From an uncultured bacterium (lineage in GTDB: Bacteria; DRYD01): 64,000 nt of DNA. The notes beneath the pieces are model-generated. The model was not told where the DNA came from. It was given only the letters and a program-made list of their open reading frames with translations, and did not search any database. Location of the stretch: assembly GCA_937139605.1 (NCBI GenBank), contig CAKZQG010000007.1:111298-175297 (forward strand). Reading direction: 5' to 3'. Both the position numbers and the translations under genes were made by a program. Below, piece after piece: positions 9,919-20,952 of this stretch (positions within the stretch are counted from its first letter, which is position 1; every line of letters starts with the position of its first letter).

Positions 9919-10075
9919 TTTAATATTTATACTTTAATAAAAAAAATCCTTTCAAAATTAAGTAAAAAATTAAAAAAAAAGTTAAAAAAGTAAAAAAGGA
10001 TTTTCAATTGTAAAAAAAAATAAATATATTAGAAAGAAATTATAATTAATCAACACAATTATAAGGAGGATTAAA

Positions 10076-10612
10076 ATGAAAAACATAAATAAACAAGAAT
10101 TAAATAAATTCATAGAGCAAGCAAAAAATGACAAAACTTTATTAGAAAAAGAAGTAAAAGTAGAAGTTTCATGGAATCTTGATGAAAAATTACCCCAAAT
10201 GGAAGCCACTTTAATTTATCCTAATGGAAAAACCACATTTAACATAGATCAAATTCCAAGCTTAGGAGGCAAAGGATTAGCTCCTAATCCTATACAATAT
10301 TGTCTAATGGGCTTAGGAAGCTGCTTCTTATCTACTTTCGCAACAGTATGTAGCCAACTAAACCTAAATATAAAAAGCTTAAAATTAAATATAAAAAATA
10401 AGATCAACTTATCCATTCCCCTTAACTTAGGTGATGAACCTGTAACTAAAGGAATAGAATTTGAAATAGAAATAGAAACAGATGAAGAAAACTCCAAAAT
10501 AGAAGAAGCTAAAACTATAGCTATAAACTCATGCCCAGCAGTATGGTGTATGAAAAACCCTATCCCTATAAACGTAAATATCAAACAAAACCAAACTAAT
10601 AAATTAAATTAA
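10076..10612 (+). CDS. OsmC family protein
   Basis: GLAPNPIQYCLMGLGSCFLSTFATVC ... SCPAVWCMKNPIPINVNI; RBS AAGGAGG. Confidence 0.82.
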   Translation: MKNINKQELNKFIEQAKNDKTLLEKEVKVEVSWNLDEKLPQMEATLIYPNGKTTFNIDQIPSLGGKGLAPNPIQYCLMGLGSCFLSTFATVCSQLNLNIKSLKLNIKNKINLSIPLNLGDEPVTKGIEFEIEIETDEENSKIEEAKTIAINSCPAVWCMKNPIPINVNIKQNQTNKLN

Positions 10613-10672
10613 CTTCTCATTAGCTTTTAATTAGTTTCTAATAAGTATTTATGGGGAGGTGAAAACCTAAAT

Positions 10673-12439
10673 ATGTTTGCATTGATATCTTCAAGTATAT
10701 TACTTACTTTCTATTTTATTATATTTCTCATTGCTTTAATAATTTTTACAATAGCAGGATTTGATTCAATAATAGCTATAAATTTTGCAGTGATATTTAC
10801 TTTTATATTCTCAATTATACAATTCTTTTTATCCCCATTTATTTTAGATTTATCTTTAAAATGGATGTATAATCTAAAATGGGTAGAATATAGCGAATTA
10901 CCAACATATCTAAAAGAATTCGTTGAAAAAGAATTTAATAAGAGGAATACAAAATTACCAAGAATAGGGATAATAGAAGATTTTACTCCAGAAGCATTTA
11001 CTTACGGAAACTTTCCAAACAATGCGAGAATAGTAATATCAAGAGGATTACTCCAAATACTAAATGAAGATGAAGTAAAAGCAGTAGTTGGTCATGAAAT
11101 AGGTCATATATTTCATTGGGACTTCGTATTCATGACATTAGCGTCATTTATCCCATTTCTATTATATATGCTATACAGAATAGCATACAACTTAGCAAGA
11201 TCTTCTAGAGGTAATAGTAGAAATAACGCTGCAGGACAATTACTATTATTTGCTTTAATAACCTATTTAATTTACATAGTAAGTGAATACATAGTTTTAT
11301 ATTTGTCAAGATTAAGGGAGTATTATGCAGATAAATTTAGTGCATTAACTACATTAAAACCAATGGCACTAGCTACTGCATTAATAAAAGTAGCTTATGG
11401 AATAATTGATCCTAATTATAAAACCGATACTAATCAAAGTCAAGAAAATACAAGCATAAGAAACACTCCTTTTAAAGTATTAGGCTTAATGGATAACAAA
11501 CAAGCAAAATCTTTAAGATTAGCTTTATTAAATAGCACATCAAATCTAAATTCCACAACAAATGTAGCAGTTTTAAATAACACTATAGAAATAACAACAG
11601 ATGAAATAAGTACTAATTATGATGTAATATCAAAAACATTAGCTTGGGATCTATTTAATCCTTGGGCTACATTAATTGAACTACACTCTACTCACCCCTT
11701 AGTAGCCAAAAGAATTAAAAACTTAAAAGAAATAGCACAACAAAATAATCTACCATTTAACATTAATATCCCTACATCATTACCTAAAGACAAAGATGAT
11801 AACTCAATTGATATTTTATCCAATACTTTAATAGATGAATTCATTATAGATGTAGCATTCCAATATGCACCATTATTAGGATTATTAAGTGGATTATTCA
11901 TTGGTCTTATAATGACAGTAACTAACCAAAATGGATTTAACTTAATAGGCTTTCCTATTTTATTGTTAGCTTTAGGTAGCTTAGCTAAATGGATATACAG
12001 TTATAAAATTTTTAACCCTAATTTTAAAGAATATAAAATAATAGATTTACTAAGTAAAACAAAGGTATCAATAATAAGAAGTATCCCTGCTATTTTAAAG
12101 GGGAAAATAATGGGTCGTGGAGTAGCAGGATATATTTTTAGTGAAGATATAACTTTTAAAGATGAAACAGGATTCATATATGTCGATTACAGAATAGGTT
12201 TTCAATTAGCAGAAATGGTCTATGGATTCTTTGTTACAAATAACTTAATAGGTAAAAATGCAACTATAAAAGGATATTACAGGAGATCCTATGTACCATA
12301 TTTTGAAGTTATAGAAATTATAACAGAAGATAATAAAGTTTACAAATCTTACTTTAGATTTTTCTGGTTATTCTTAATAATAATTTTATTATTAATAGGA
12401 GGATTTTTAACATTCTTAGGCCTAATGCCTATACAATAA
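10673..12439 (+). CDS. M48 family metalloprotease (HtpX-like) with extra C-terminal membrane/soluble region
   Basis: VVGHEIGHIFHWD zinc motif, YADKFSA; 588 aa. Confidence 0.88.
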   Translation: MFALISSSILLTFYFIIFLIALIIFTIAGFDSIIAINFAVIFTFIFSIIQFFLSPFILDLSLKWMYNLKWVEYSELPTYLKEFVEKEFNKRNTKLPRIGIIEDFTPEAFTYGNFPNNARIVISRGLLQILNEDEVKAVVGHEIGHIFHWDFVFMTLASFIPFLLYMLYRIAYNLARSSRGNSRNNAAGQLLLFALITYLIYIVSEYIVLYLSRLREYYADKFSALTTLKPMALATALIKVAYGIIDPNYKTDTNQSQENTSIRNTPFKVLGLMDNKQAKSLRLALLNSTSNLNSTTNVAVLNNTIEITTDEISTNYDVISKTLAWDLFNPWATLIELHSTHPLVAKRIKNLKEIAQQNNLPFNINIPTSLPKDKDDNSIDILSNTLIDEFIIDVAFQYAPLLGLLSGLFIGLIMTVTNQNGFNLIGFPILLLALGSLAKWIYSYKIFNPNFKEYKIIDLLSKTKVSIIRSIPAILKGKIMGRGVAGYIFSEDITFKDETGFIYVDYRIGFQLAEMVYGFFVTNNLIGKNATIKGYYRRSYVPYFEVIEIITEDNKVYKSYFRFFWLFLIIILLLIGGFLTFLGLMPIQ

Positions 12440-12483
12440 TTAAATTACAATAGCAAAATAAAGAAAAATAAAAGTTATAACAT

Positions 12484-14625
12484 ATGCAACTAGAAAGTAT
12501 TACAATAATAAAATTGAAACCCTTTATAGAAAATCTCTATAAAGAATATTCTAATCAAAATGCATTATCTTTAACTACCGTTGATATTTTCATAGAATTA
12601 GATAAAAAAAATATAATAAAATTAAATCCTGAAATAAAGAATTTTTTAATCTTGTTTTCCTCATTAAATATTAAATCAAATAATGAAACAACATATAGTA
12701 CATTATTAAAAAAATTTTTAAAACAATACAACGATCCTAATTTATTAGATTTAATTAATTTTTTGGATAATAATTCTTCATTTTTTGAAATATTAAAAAT
12801 ATATTTTGATACAAAGGATATAAAAAATATTTTGTTTAAAAAAGATCACCAAATAATCAAAGAAAAGAAAAAAGAAGAAGATAATGTAAAGATACCAGAG
12901 TTTTTAGAAAAATATGGTAGAAATTTAACAAAGTTAGCTAAAGAAAATAAATTAAATAAAGTAATAGGTAGAGAAGAAGAGCTTCAAAGGTTAGTGCAAA
13001 TATTACTAAAAAAGACTAAGAATAATCCTATTTTAATAGGAGAGCCTGGAGTAGGGAAAACAGCAATAGTAGAAGGCTTAGCTTATAAAATAGCAAACAA
13101 CGAAATTAAAGAATTACAAAATAAACAAATAATAGAATTAACAGTTAGCTCAATATTATCAGGTACTTCCTTAAGAGGAGAATTAGAAAAAAAATTAGAA
13201 GATTTAATAAAACAATTAGAAAATAATGAGAACATAATTTTATTCATAGATGAAATCCATACAATAATGTTAGATAATACAATATCAAATGTATTAAAAC
13301 CGGCATTAGCAAGAGGCCAAATAACAATAATAGGAGCAACAACTACCGAAGAATATTATAAATACATAGAAAAAGATCCAGCTTTAGAAAGAAGATTTCA
13401 ACCAATATTAGTAAATGAACCTACCATAGAACAAACTTTACAAATATTAGAAAATATAATCCCATCTTTTGAAGAACATCATAATGTAAAGTATAACAGG
13501 GATATGCTTTTTAATCTAATAAAATTATCTCAAAGATATATAACAAATAGAAACTTACCTGATAAAGTAATAGATATAATAGATGAAGTAGCAACATATG
13601 TTAAAACAGAAAAAAATAAAAATACCATAGATTTAGAAGATGTAAAAGAAGTAATAAGTAAGCAAACAGGAATCCCTATTTCAAAAATGGATCAAACAGA
13701 AACTCAAAAAATAGCTAAACTAGAAGAATTACTAAAATCAAAAATAATTGGTCAAGATGAAGCAATAGAAAAAGTAAGTAAAATAATAAAAATAGCAAAA
13801 GCAGGATTAAACGTTTCAAAAAGACCATATGGAGTTTTTTTATTTTTGGGGCCAACAGGGGTAGGTAAAACCTATTTTGCAAAAGTATTAGCAGAAATAA
13901 TATTCTCAGGGCCAGATGATATAATAAGATTAGATATGTCAGAATTCAAAGAAAAGCATGAAGTAGCAAAATTATTAGGAGCTCCGCCTGGATATATTGG
14001 CTATGAAAAAGATGGTATCTTAACCCTAGCTATTAAAAAAAATCCATATACAATAATACTACTTGACGAAATAGAAAAAGCACATCCAGAAGTATTTGAT
14101 ATATTTTTACAAGTATTTGATGAAGGCTATTTAAAAGATTCAAAAGGAAGAACACTAGTATTCTATGATACTGTTATTATTATGACCTCTAATATAGGCT
14201 CAAATTTGATATTCAATTTAATAAAAGAAGATCCAAATATAAGTAATGAAAAACTAAAAGAAAAATTAATTCCTGAAGTACTAAAATTTTTAAGACCAGA
14301 AATACTTAATAGAATAGATGAGGTAATAGTATTTAAACCCTTAGATAAAGAAAGTGTTATAAAAATAATAGATTTAGAATTAAAAGAAATAAGTAAAAAA
14401 ATAGAAGAAAGCGGCGGGAAATTAATATTTACAGATAAAATAAAAGAGTATATTTTAGATAATGCATTTGATTCTTCCTTTGGAGCAAGGAACATAAAAA
14501 GATTTATCCAAAGTAAAATTTTAGCAACCCTTGCAGAAGAAATTCTATTTAACCCCAATATAACAGGAAATACATTAGTAATAGATATTGAAAATGAAAA
14601 AATTACTGTAAAACCTAATATCTAA
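12484..14625 (+). CDS. ATP-dependent Clp protease ATP-binding subunit (ClpA/ClpC-like)
   Basis: Two AAA+ modules: [13 protein letters not shown] and [25 protein letters not shown]. Confidence 0.93.
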   Translation: MQLESITIIKLKPFIENLYKEYSNQNALSLTTVDIFIELDKKNIIKLNPEIKNFLILFSSLNIKSNNETTYSTLLKKFLKQYNDPNLLDLINFLDNNSSFFEILKIYFDTKDIKNILFKKDHQIIKEKKKEEDNVKIPEFLEKYGRNLTKLAKENKLNKVIGREEELQRLVQILLKKTKNNPILIGEPGVGKTAIVEGLAYKIANNEIKELQNKQIIELTVSSILSGTSLRGELEKKLEDLIKQLENNENIILFIDEIHTIMLDNTISNVLKPALARGQITIIGATTTEEYYKYIEKDPALERRFQPILVNEPTIEQTLQILENIIPSFEEHHNVKYNRDMLFNLIKLSQRYITNRNLPDKVIDIIDEVATYVKTEKNKNTIDLEDVKEVISKQTGIPISKMDQTETQKIAKLEELLKSKIIGQDEAIEKVSKIIKIAKAGLNVSKRPYGVFLFLGPTGVGKTYFAKVLAEIIFSGPDDIIRLDMSEFKEKHEVAKLLGAPPGYIGYEKDGILTLAIKKNPYTIILLDEIEKAHPEVFDIFLQVFDEGYLKDSKGRTLVFYDTVIIMTSNIGSNLIFNLIKEDPNISNEKLKEKLIPEVLKFLRPEILNRIDEVIVFKPLDKESVIKIIDLELKEISKKIEESGGKLIFTDKIKEYILDNAFDSSFGARNIKRFIQSKILATLAEEILFNPNITGNTLVIDIENEKITVKPNI

Positions 14626-14644
14626 AAAATAATTAATATTTAAT

Positions 14645-14953
14645 ATGAGTAAAATAAAATTAATTATACTAGCTGGTCCATATGAAGGGAATTCTTATGA
14701 ATTTGAATACGATATAACAATTGGCAGAGACATAAGTAATGACCTAGCTTTACCATTAGATTTAACAATATCCAGAAAACATGCTAAATTAAATATAATC
14801 AATAATAACATTTATATAACAGATTTAGGCTCAACAAATGGAACATTTATTATCACTAAAAATAAATTAGAGAAACTAAAACCCAATATAGAAACAAATA
14901 TCCCAAAATCTAGTATAATTAAAATTGGTAATACCGTAATTCTTTTAAATTAA
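14645..14953 (+). CDS. FHA domain protein
   Basis: ITIGRDISNDLALPLDLTISRKHAKL...DLGSTNGTFI. Confidence 0.9.
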   Translation: MSKIKLIILAGPYEGNSYEFEYDITIGRDISNDLALPLDLTISRKHAKLNIINNNIYITDLGSTNGTFIITKNKLEKLKPNIETNIPKSSIIKIGNTVILLN

Positions 14954-14962
14954 CTTCTATAA

Positions 14963-15685
14963 ATGATTAATAAAAAAAGTAATTATAATATTTTATTTTT
15001 TTTAATATTTTTTTTCTTTACATATGAAATAATAGCTTTAAAGTTTAATTTTTTTTCTTTTACTTTATATTTATTCTCAATTTTACTAATTGTAGATACC
15101 AAGAATAATGAATTATACTTAAAAACACTTAATATTAATTATGAAAGCTTATTAAAAAGTATAGTTTATAATAACGATTTTCTAAAACTAACTAAAATTT
15201 TTGAAAAATCTGGTAATATTAACTACATTAATAATGTTAAAATAATAGCGTTAGCTGATATAATTCAAAAAGAAAAAGAATATTTCTATATAAATAAAGG
15301 CTATAATGATAATATAAGAATAAAAGATGTTGTAGTAAATGAAGAAAATATAATTGGGATAATAACAACAGTTTATCCTAATTTATCTAAAGCCAAATAT
15401 ATTTTAAGCTCAGATTTTGAAATAATATCAATAATAAAAGATACCCCGTATATGGGCCTAGTAAAATACTTAAACAATAATCTAGTTTTTGTTCCCTTTG
15501 ATATATACTCAATAGAAAAAATAAAAACAAACACAAAAAATACCCCTTACTTAACTTTAACTTATGGATACTACTCCATTCCAACTGGAATACCTATTGG
15601 ATACATTTATGATACAAATTCACTAAATATAGTAATAAAAAAAGATATAACGAATACCCTACACACCTTAATTTTAAGAAGATAA
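14963..15685 (+). CDS. MreC-like cell-shape protein
   Basis: Single N-terminal TM plus INKGYNDNIRIKDVVVNEENIIGIITTVYPNLSKAKYI and C-terminal GIPIGYI, the MreC beta-domain pattern. Confidence 0.6.
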   Translation: MINKKSNYNILFFLIFFFFTYEIIALKFNFFSFTLYLFSILLIVDTKNNELYLKTLNINYESLLKSIVYNNDFLKLTKIFEKSGNINYINNVKIIALADIIQKEKEYFYINKGYNDNIRIKDVVVNEENIIGIITTVYPNLSKAKYILSSDFEIISIIKDTPYMGLVKYLNNNLVFVPFDIYSIEKIKTNTKNTPYLTLTYGYYSIPTGIPIGYIYDTNSLNIVIKKDITNTLHTLILRR

Positions 15686-15716
15686 ATATAATATAAATAT
15701 TTTTTAAACTTTATTT

Positions 15717-16313
15717 TTAAACTTTACAAATAAAAGTATCTAAAACATATTTCAAATCATTAGCTAAATTTAAAACATATTCATTTTTACCAGAAAATTC
15801 TATTGTATAAAAGCCTTCATCAGAAGAAATAGTATAATATATTGATTTTGTACCATTATCTCTTTGAACAACTATTTTATAAACAATTCTAGAATAATCT
15901 GAAGAAATAATAGTTTTAGTAATTTGAATATCAGAAGAAGATTCCCTTAATTTTATTTTATTTATGAAATCATTATAACCACTATAAAAAGAATTAAGGT
16001 TAGTATAAAAAGTAACTTTTAAATTAACTTTATATTTATTATGTTGAAAAAGTACATAATAATCCCCTTCTTTACTAATTCTATTTCTATTGTCAATTAG
16101 AATCCAATTAGTATTTCCTTGAGAATAAACCTTAACACCTGTATCATCTACAATAACCTTACCTTCAGATCCCTCAACATAAACCCCATTATCATTTACT
16201 TTAACATTTTGATTGCCAGGTAACTCAAAAGAAAAATACTTACAATCAAATGAATAAGCTCGAATTATAAAAAAAGAAAATATTAAAATTAAAAATAAAG
16301 CTAATTTTTTCAT
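15717..16313 (-). CDS. Exported protein of unknown function
   Basis: Signal peptide MKKLALFLILIFSFFIIRAYS. Confidence 0.7.
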   Translation of the reverse strand: MKKLALFLILIFSFFIIRAYSFDCKYFSFELPGNQNVKVNDNGVYVEGSEGKVIVDDTGVKVYSQGNTNWILIDNRNRISKEGDYYVLFQHNKYKVNLKVTFYTNLNSFYSGYNDFINKIKLRESSSDIQITKTIISSDYSRIVYKIVVQRDNGTKSIYYTISSDEGFYTIEFSGKNEYVLNLANDLKYVLDTFICKV

Positions 16314-16450
16314 TTTTATTTTACCTCCTAGTATTAATTTTATAAATAAAGAATCAAATTTTTATACAATTATAATTCTAAAAAAAAAATAAAAAGCCTT
16401 TTTAATTTTAATTAAGCTTTTATTTTTTAATTACTTAAGAACCTCCTTTA

Positions 16451-16507
16451 TTTTTGAAGAATTTTACTAATTTTATATTTATAAATATAAAAAAGAATCT
16501 TCAAAAA
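16451..16507. repeat. Nested inverted repeat
   Basis: TTTTTGAAGA (16451-16460) / TCTTCAAAAA (16498-16507) enclosing TTTTATATTTATAAATATAAAA. Confidence 0.5.
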
Positions 16508-16722
16508 TTCTAACAATTTATTTAATATCATTTATCATTTCCTATAACTAACTAAAATATAGTAATTTAATTTATTAATTATTTCATTATTTTCCACAAT
16601 TTTCTGCTTCACTCTACGCACCATATCAAATCAATTTTCCTACATATATTTCCTAAATACACAAAAAAAGGATTTTTTAACTGCTTTTTTTTAAAATTAT
16701 AATAGGAAAGGAGGTGTAAAAA

Positions 16723-18158
16723 ATGAACAATATAAATAATACAAATTTTGTTAATACATTGTTAGGTAAAACTAAAACTGAAACTCTTAATAATAATAAT
16801 TTTATAAATATAAAAAAGATTTTTGGTATAGAAGAGAACACTAGCATAGGTGCTACTGTAGATGCTGTTATTATAGATGAATCAGAATAAAATCTATACT
16901 AGCGGTAATATTATAAATAACAATAATAACACCTCTGCTACTTACGTAGTTAGGCTAAATCCTGATCTTACCATTGATCCCACTTTTGGTGTAGAAGGGA
17001 AATTATTAATTGATACTAGAAATGATAGCAGATAGAGTTATGTCTTTAGCTTTAGATAAAAATGGAATTTTATACCTCGTTGCTAATACTTGGAACAAGG
17101 GCAAAAAAAATATAGATATACGACTAGTAAGAATAAATTCTGATGGAAGTGGAGGAAAAATAGATTTAGATGGAATAATCAAAGAAAATGGCCATGATAT
17201 TGCCAGAGCTGCATTTGCTAAAGATAACATATTATACATTATTTGATCTGCTTTTAAAAATACAGATAACAACTCAAATATAGTAAAATCTTTTATCATA
17301 AAGTTTGATCCTAAAAGTGGGTTTCAGAAAAAAATATTAGATGATGTTGATTTCGATCCTTCCAACAAAGATGGAGGAATAAATAAAATACCTAGTGATG
17401 AAAATAAAGGAATAAATATAAAAGAAAGTCATTCAACAGCTAGAGCTATATTCGTTGATAATAATGGAAGAGTTTATGTATCTAATACTACAAGTAAGCC
17501 AACTATTTTTGCGATCCCGATTTACTATACCACTATAAAGAGATATAATCCAGATGGTACTGAAGACAAGGATTTTAATAAAAAATTTATGGAATTTATA
17601 AATAATCCCAACGATTTCAGGAACAAGATTTTTGTTAATAATGGTATACTAGGTGGTAAGTTTGCAGGAGAGCCAAGAGTAGAAGGACACATAACTAGCA
17701 TTTATGTCGATAAACATAATAGAATATATATAGCAGGTAATTCTCAAAAGGGACCATATTTAATGAGATTTACTTCAAAAGGGGAAATAGATACTACCTT
17801 TGGAGAACAAGGGATAGTAAGTATAGAGCCTATTGAAGCAAATATTCTTTCTATTGAAAATTATATTGACATTGTTCCTATGTTAAATTCAATATCTTTT
17901 GATGAAAAAGAAAGGAAAATTAATGCTATTATCGAATATCCTGAAACAAAAGAATCTAAAATAATAGTATTTAACATGGATGGTAAAATAGAGAAAGAAT
18001 TTAAAAATGAAAATACCCCTAGATATACTACTGTTACTAATGAAAATAATTATGATTTCATGCTGTCTCAATTAATTCCAACTAATAACGTTATAACAAC
18101 TAAAGATGGAAAAACCTATGTAGCAAATAATAATGGTATTTATTTTATATCAAAATAA
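16723..18158 (+). pseudogene. Disrupted delta-60-repeat/beta-propeller protein gene
   Basis: RBS AGGAAAGGAGGTG at 5' end; fragments VVRLNPDLTIDPTFGVEGKLLI, KNGILYLVANTWN, YLMRFTSKGEIDTTFGEQGIVSI in shifted frames; stop TAA at ~16890, a second frameshift near 17036 and an in-frame TGA at 17244-17246. Confidence 0.75.
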
Positions 18159-18400
18159 TATAAATAGTAAAGATTTAATCTAATAATCTCTAAAATCTTT
18201 TTTATAAATAATTTAAGTTAGTTCCAATTCAGAGTTTTTAGACATCCTTATATTTACCAAAAAACAATAAAGTGCATTTCTTAAATCCATTACTTATTAA
18301 TATCAACTAATTTAAAACTATCCAAAGGCATCGTTTTATAAAAATATCCTTATCATTAAAAACCATTATAAAAATTTTTAGTATTCCAAACAAAAAATAA

Positions 18401-18429
18401 GGGGAGATAGCTTATAATAGCTATCCCCC
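18401..18429 (-). terminator. Rho-independent terminator after dnaK
   Basis: GGGGATAGCT-ATTATA-AGCTATCTCCCC (2-nt bulge) followed on minus strand by TTATTTTTTG. Confidence 0.75.
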
Positions 18430-18462
18430 AAAATTATCTATATTTTATAATTTTTAAGAAAA

Positions 18463-20283
18463 CTAATCTTCTATTTTATAATTTTGCTCAGAAGAAGCGT
18501 TAGGATTGGGGTTATTAGAAGAAGCAGAAGCACCTGTTGCTGCATAAGCAGTCGAAGTAAATTTATATAAAGCATTTTGTAATTGATCAATTGCTTTGTT
18601 AATATTAATAACATCTTCTTCTTTTTGGAATACTTCTTTAGCATGGTTAATAGCATTTTCTAATTCAGATTTAACATTAGCATCAACATTAGGATAATCT
18701 TTAATAGCTTTTTCAGCGGTATATATCATCTGATCTAGCCTATTTCTAGCTTCAATAAGTTCTCGTTTCTTTCTATCTTGTTCTGCATATTGTTGAGCCT
18801 CTTTAACCATCCTATCTATTTCCTCCTTAGATAATCTAGTGGCCCCAGTTATCTTAATAGATTGCTCTTTACCAGTAGATTTTTCTTTAGCACTAACTTG
18901 TAATATACCATTAGCATCAATTTCAAAAGTAACTTCTATTTGAGGTACTCCCCTTGGAGCAGGAGGTATATCAGATAAAATAAACCTACCTAAAGAAATA
19001 TTATCTTTAGCTAATGGTCTTTCACCTTGAACAACATGAACTTCAACATTAGTTTGGAAATCAGCAGCAGTAGTAAATACTTGACTCTTCTTAATAGGGA
19101 TAGCACTATTTCTTGGAATCAATACCTCAACAGCTCCTCCTAAAACTTCTACACCCAAGGATAATGGAGTAACATCAACTAAAACTATATCCTTAGTTTC
19201 ACCTTTAATAATAGATGCTTGAATAGCAGCCCCAACAGCTACTGCCTCATCAGGGTTTATGTCCTTAGATGGTTCTTTGCCAAAGAATTTTCTAACAAAC
19301 TCTTGAACCATAGGCATCCTAGTAGAACCACCTACTAATAATATCCTATCGATTTTATCTGGGGTTAATTTAGCATCCTCAAGTACTCTCTTACAAGGAG
19401 CTTCTAATCTGGCCATTAAATCTCTAGACATTTCTTCAAATCTGCTCCTAGTTAATCTCAATTGAATATGTTTTGGTCCTTTTTCATCAGCATATATATA
19501 AGGTAAATTAATTTCAGTTTCCATCTTAATAGATAATTCTTTTTTAGCATTTTCAGCAGCTTCTCTAATTCTTTGCATTGCAGCTTTCTCTTTAGATAAA
19601 TCTATGCCATGTTCTTTTTTAAATTCTTCTAAAATCCAGTCCATAATTTTTTTATCCCAATCATCTCCACCTAAATGATTATCCCCTGCAGTAGCTTTAA
19701 CTTGGAATACCCCCTGCCCTATTTCAAGAATAGATACATCGAAAGTACCACCACCTAAGTCAAATACCAAAACAGTTAATATTTGTTCTTGTTTATCAAG
19801 ACCATAAGCTAAAGCTGCAGCAGTTGGCTCATTTATTATCCTTAAAACATTAAGACCAGCTATTATTCCTGCATTTTTAGTTGCCTCCCTTTGAGCGTTA
19901 TTAAAATATGCAGGTACAGTTATAACTGCATCTTGAATAGGTTCCCCTAGGTAGCTCTCTGCATCTTTCTTTAGCTTTTGTAAAATAAAAGCAGAAATCT
20001 GTTCGGGAGTGTATTCTTTTGATTCTATTTTAACTTTATAATCAGTCCCCATTTTTCTTTTAATAGAAATAACGGTATTTTCGGGGTTAAGAATAGCTTG
20101 TCTTTTAGCATGCTCCCCTACTATTATTTCATTCCCTTTAAAAGCGACAACAGAAGGAGTTAATCTAGAACCTTCTGCATTGGGGATAACTATAACATTA
20201 CCCCCAGCTTCTTTATAAGCTATAACACTATTAGTAGTTCCTAAATCTATACCCACTGCTTTTGGCATTTTTATCACCTCCAT
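18463..20283 (-). CDS. dnaK: Molecular chaperone DnaK
   Basis: [18 protein letters not shown]..., likely start at the MPK Met about 15 nt inside the track ORF. Confidence 0.98.
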   Translation of the reverse strand: MEVIKMPKAVGIDLGTTNSVIAYKEAGGNVIVIPNAEGSRLTPSVVAFKGNEIIVGEHAKRQAILNPENTVISIKRKMGTDYKVKIESKEYTPEQISAFILQKLKKDAESYLGEPIQDAVITVPAYFNNAQREATKNAGIIAGLNVLRIINEPTAAALAYGLDKQEQILTVLVFDLGGGTFDVSILEIGQGVFQVKATAGDNHLGGDDWDKKIMDWILEEFKKEHGIDLSKEKAAMQRIREAAENAKKELSIKMETEINLPYIYADEKGPKHIQLRLTRSRFEEMSRDLMARLEAPCKRVLEDAKLTPDKIDRILLVGGSTRMPMVQEFVRKFFGKEPSKDINPDEAVAVGAAIQASIIKGETKDIVLVDVTPLSLGVEVLGGAVEVLIPRNSAIPIKKSQVFTTAADFQTNVEVHVVQGERPLAKDNISLGRFILSDIPPAPRGVPQIEVTFEIDANGILQVSAKEKSTGKEQSIKITGATRLSKEEIDRMVKEAQQYAEQDRKKRELIEARNRLDQMIYTAEKAIKDYPNVDANVKSELENAINHAKEVFQKEEDVININKAIDQLQNALYKFTSTAYAATGASASSNNPNPNASSEQNYKIED

Positions 20284-20515
20284 TTATATTATTATACATT
20301 TTTTATAAAAATTCCTCCTATTTTTATTATAACTTTTTCTTTAAAAATTTTTTATATATTTTTTATTTTTATTTTTTTAAAAAACTTATGATTATAATTA
20401 TAACTTTTTAATGGATAAAAATTAAAAAAAAATAATCAAAAATTCAACTATAAAAATTAATTATTACATAATTAATAAAGGGAAAAAGGAAAATATATAG
20501 AATTATAAAAATAAA

Positions 20516-20603
20516 GGAGAGGTGGCCGAGCGGTCGAAGGCGGCGGTCTTGAAAACCGCAGTGGGGCTAATCCCCACCGGGGGTTCAAATCCCTCCCTCT
20601 CCG
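20516..20603 (+). tRNA. tRNA-Ser (anticodon UGA)
   Basis: GGAGAGG...CCTCTCC-G acceptor, CGGTCTTGAAAACCG anticodon arm, long variable arm, GGTTCAAATCC T-arm. Confidence 0.96.
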
Positions 20604-20622
20604 GTTTAATCACCTTAAAATT

Positions 20623-20940
20623 ATGAAAGAATTCCCATACCCCGTTAATATTATACCCATAACTTATTCTATAATCAAAGAAATAGAAAATACAACCCAA
20701 AATACAAAAAAAAATAAAGAACTACAATTTATATTTAACCTACCCCCAGAACACACAAACTCAAACACACATAAAATATTAAACTTAATAAACGCTTACA
20801 TAATAAATAAACTCCAAAAATTATACAAAATAAAAATAGATATTTTAATAGAAAAAAACTGTTTAAATAAAAAAGACAACTCAAATAAAGAAAAAGAAAA
20901 TCAATTCATATTAAAAATAAATATAAATAAAGAGGATTAA
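20623..20940 (+). CDS. Small hypothetical protein
   Basis: 105-aa ORF between tRNA-Ser and galE, same strand. Confidence 0.5.
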   Translation: MKEFPYPVNIIPITYSIIKEIENTTQNTKKNKELQFIFNLPPEHTNSNTHKILNLINAYIINKLQKLYKIKIDILIEKNCLNKKDNSNKEKENQFILKININKED

Positions 20941-20952
20941 GGAAACTTAAGT

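Noticed and set aside
10249-10584. Minus-strand 111-aa ORF
   Set aside because: Antisense to the OsmC-family gene.
14163-14558. Minus-strand 131-aa ORF
   Set aside because: Antisense to the ClpA/ClpC-like second AAA+ module; Ile/Ser/Leu-rich antisense translation.
17244-17246. In-frame TGA in the delta-60 gene read as possible Trp/Gly recoding (alternative genetic code)
   Set aside because: TGA acts as an ordinary stop elsewhere: the glycosyltransferase frame ends ...ISKE-TGA at 25990 with rplM's ATG immediately following in the same frame, and lipA ends in TGA. The delta-60 gene also has frameshifts, so decay explains it.
17006-17299. Minus-strand 97-aa ORF
   Set aside because: Antisense to delta-60 pseudogene fragments that carry the recognisable repeat motif.
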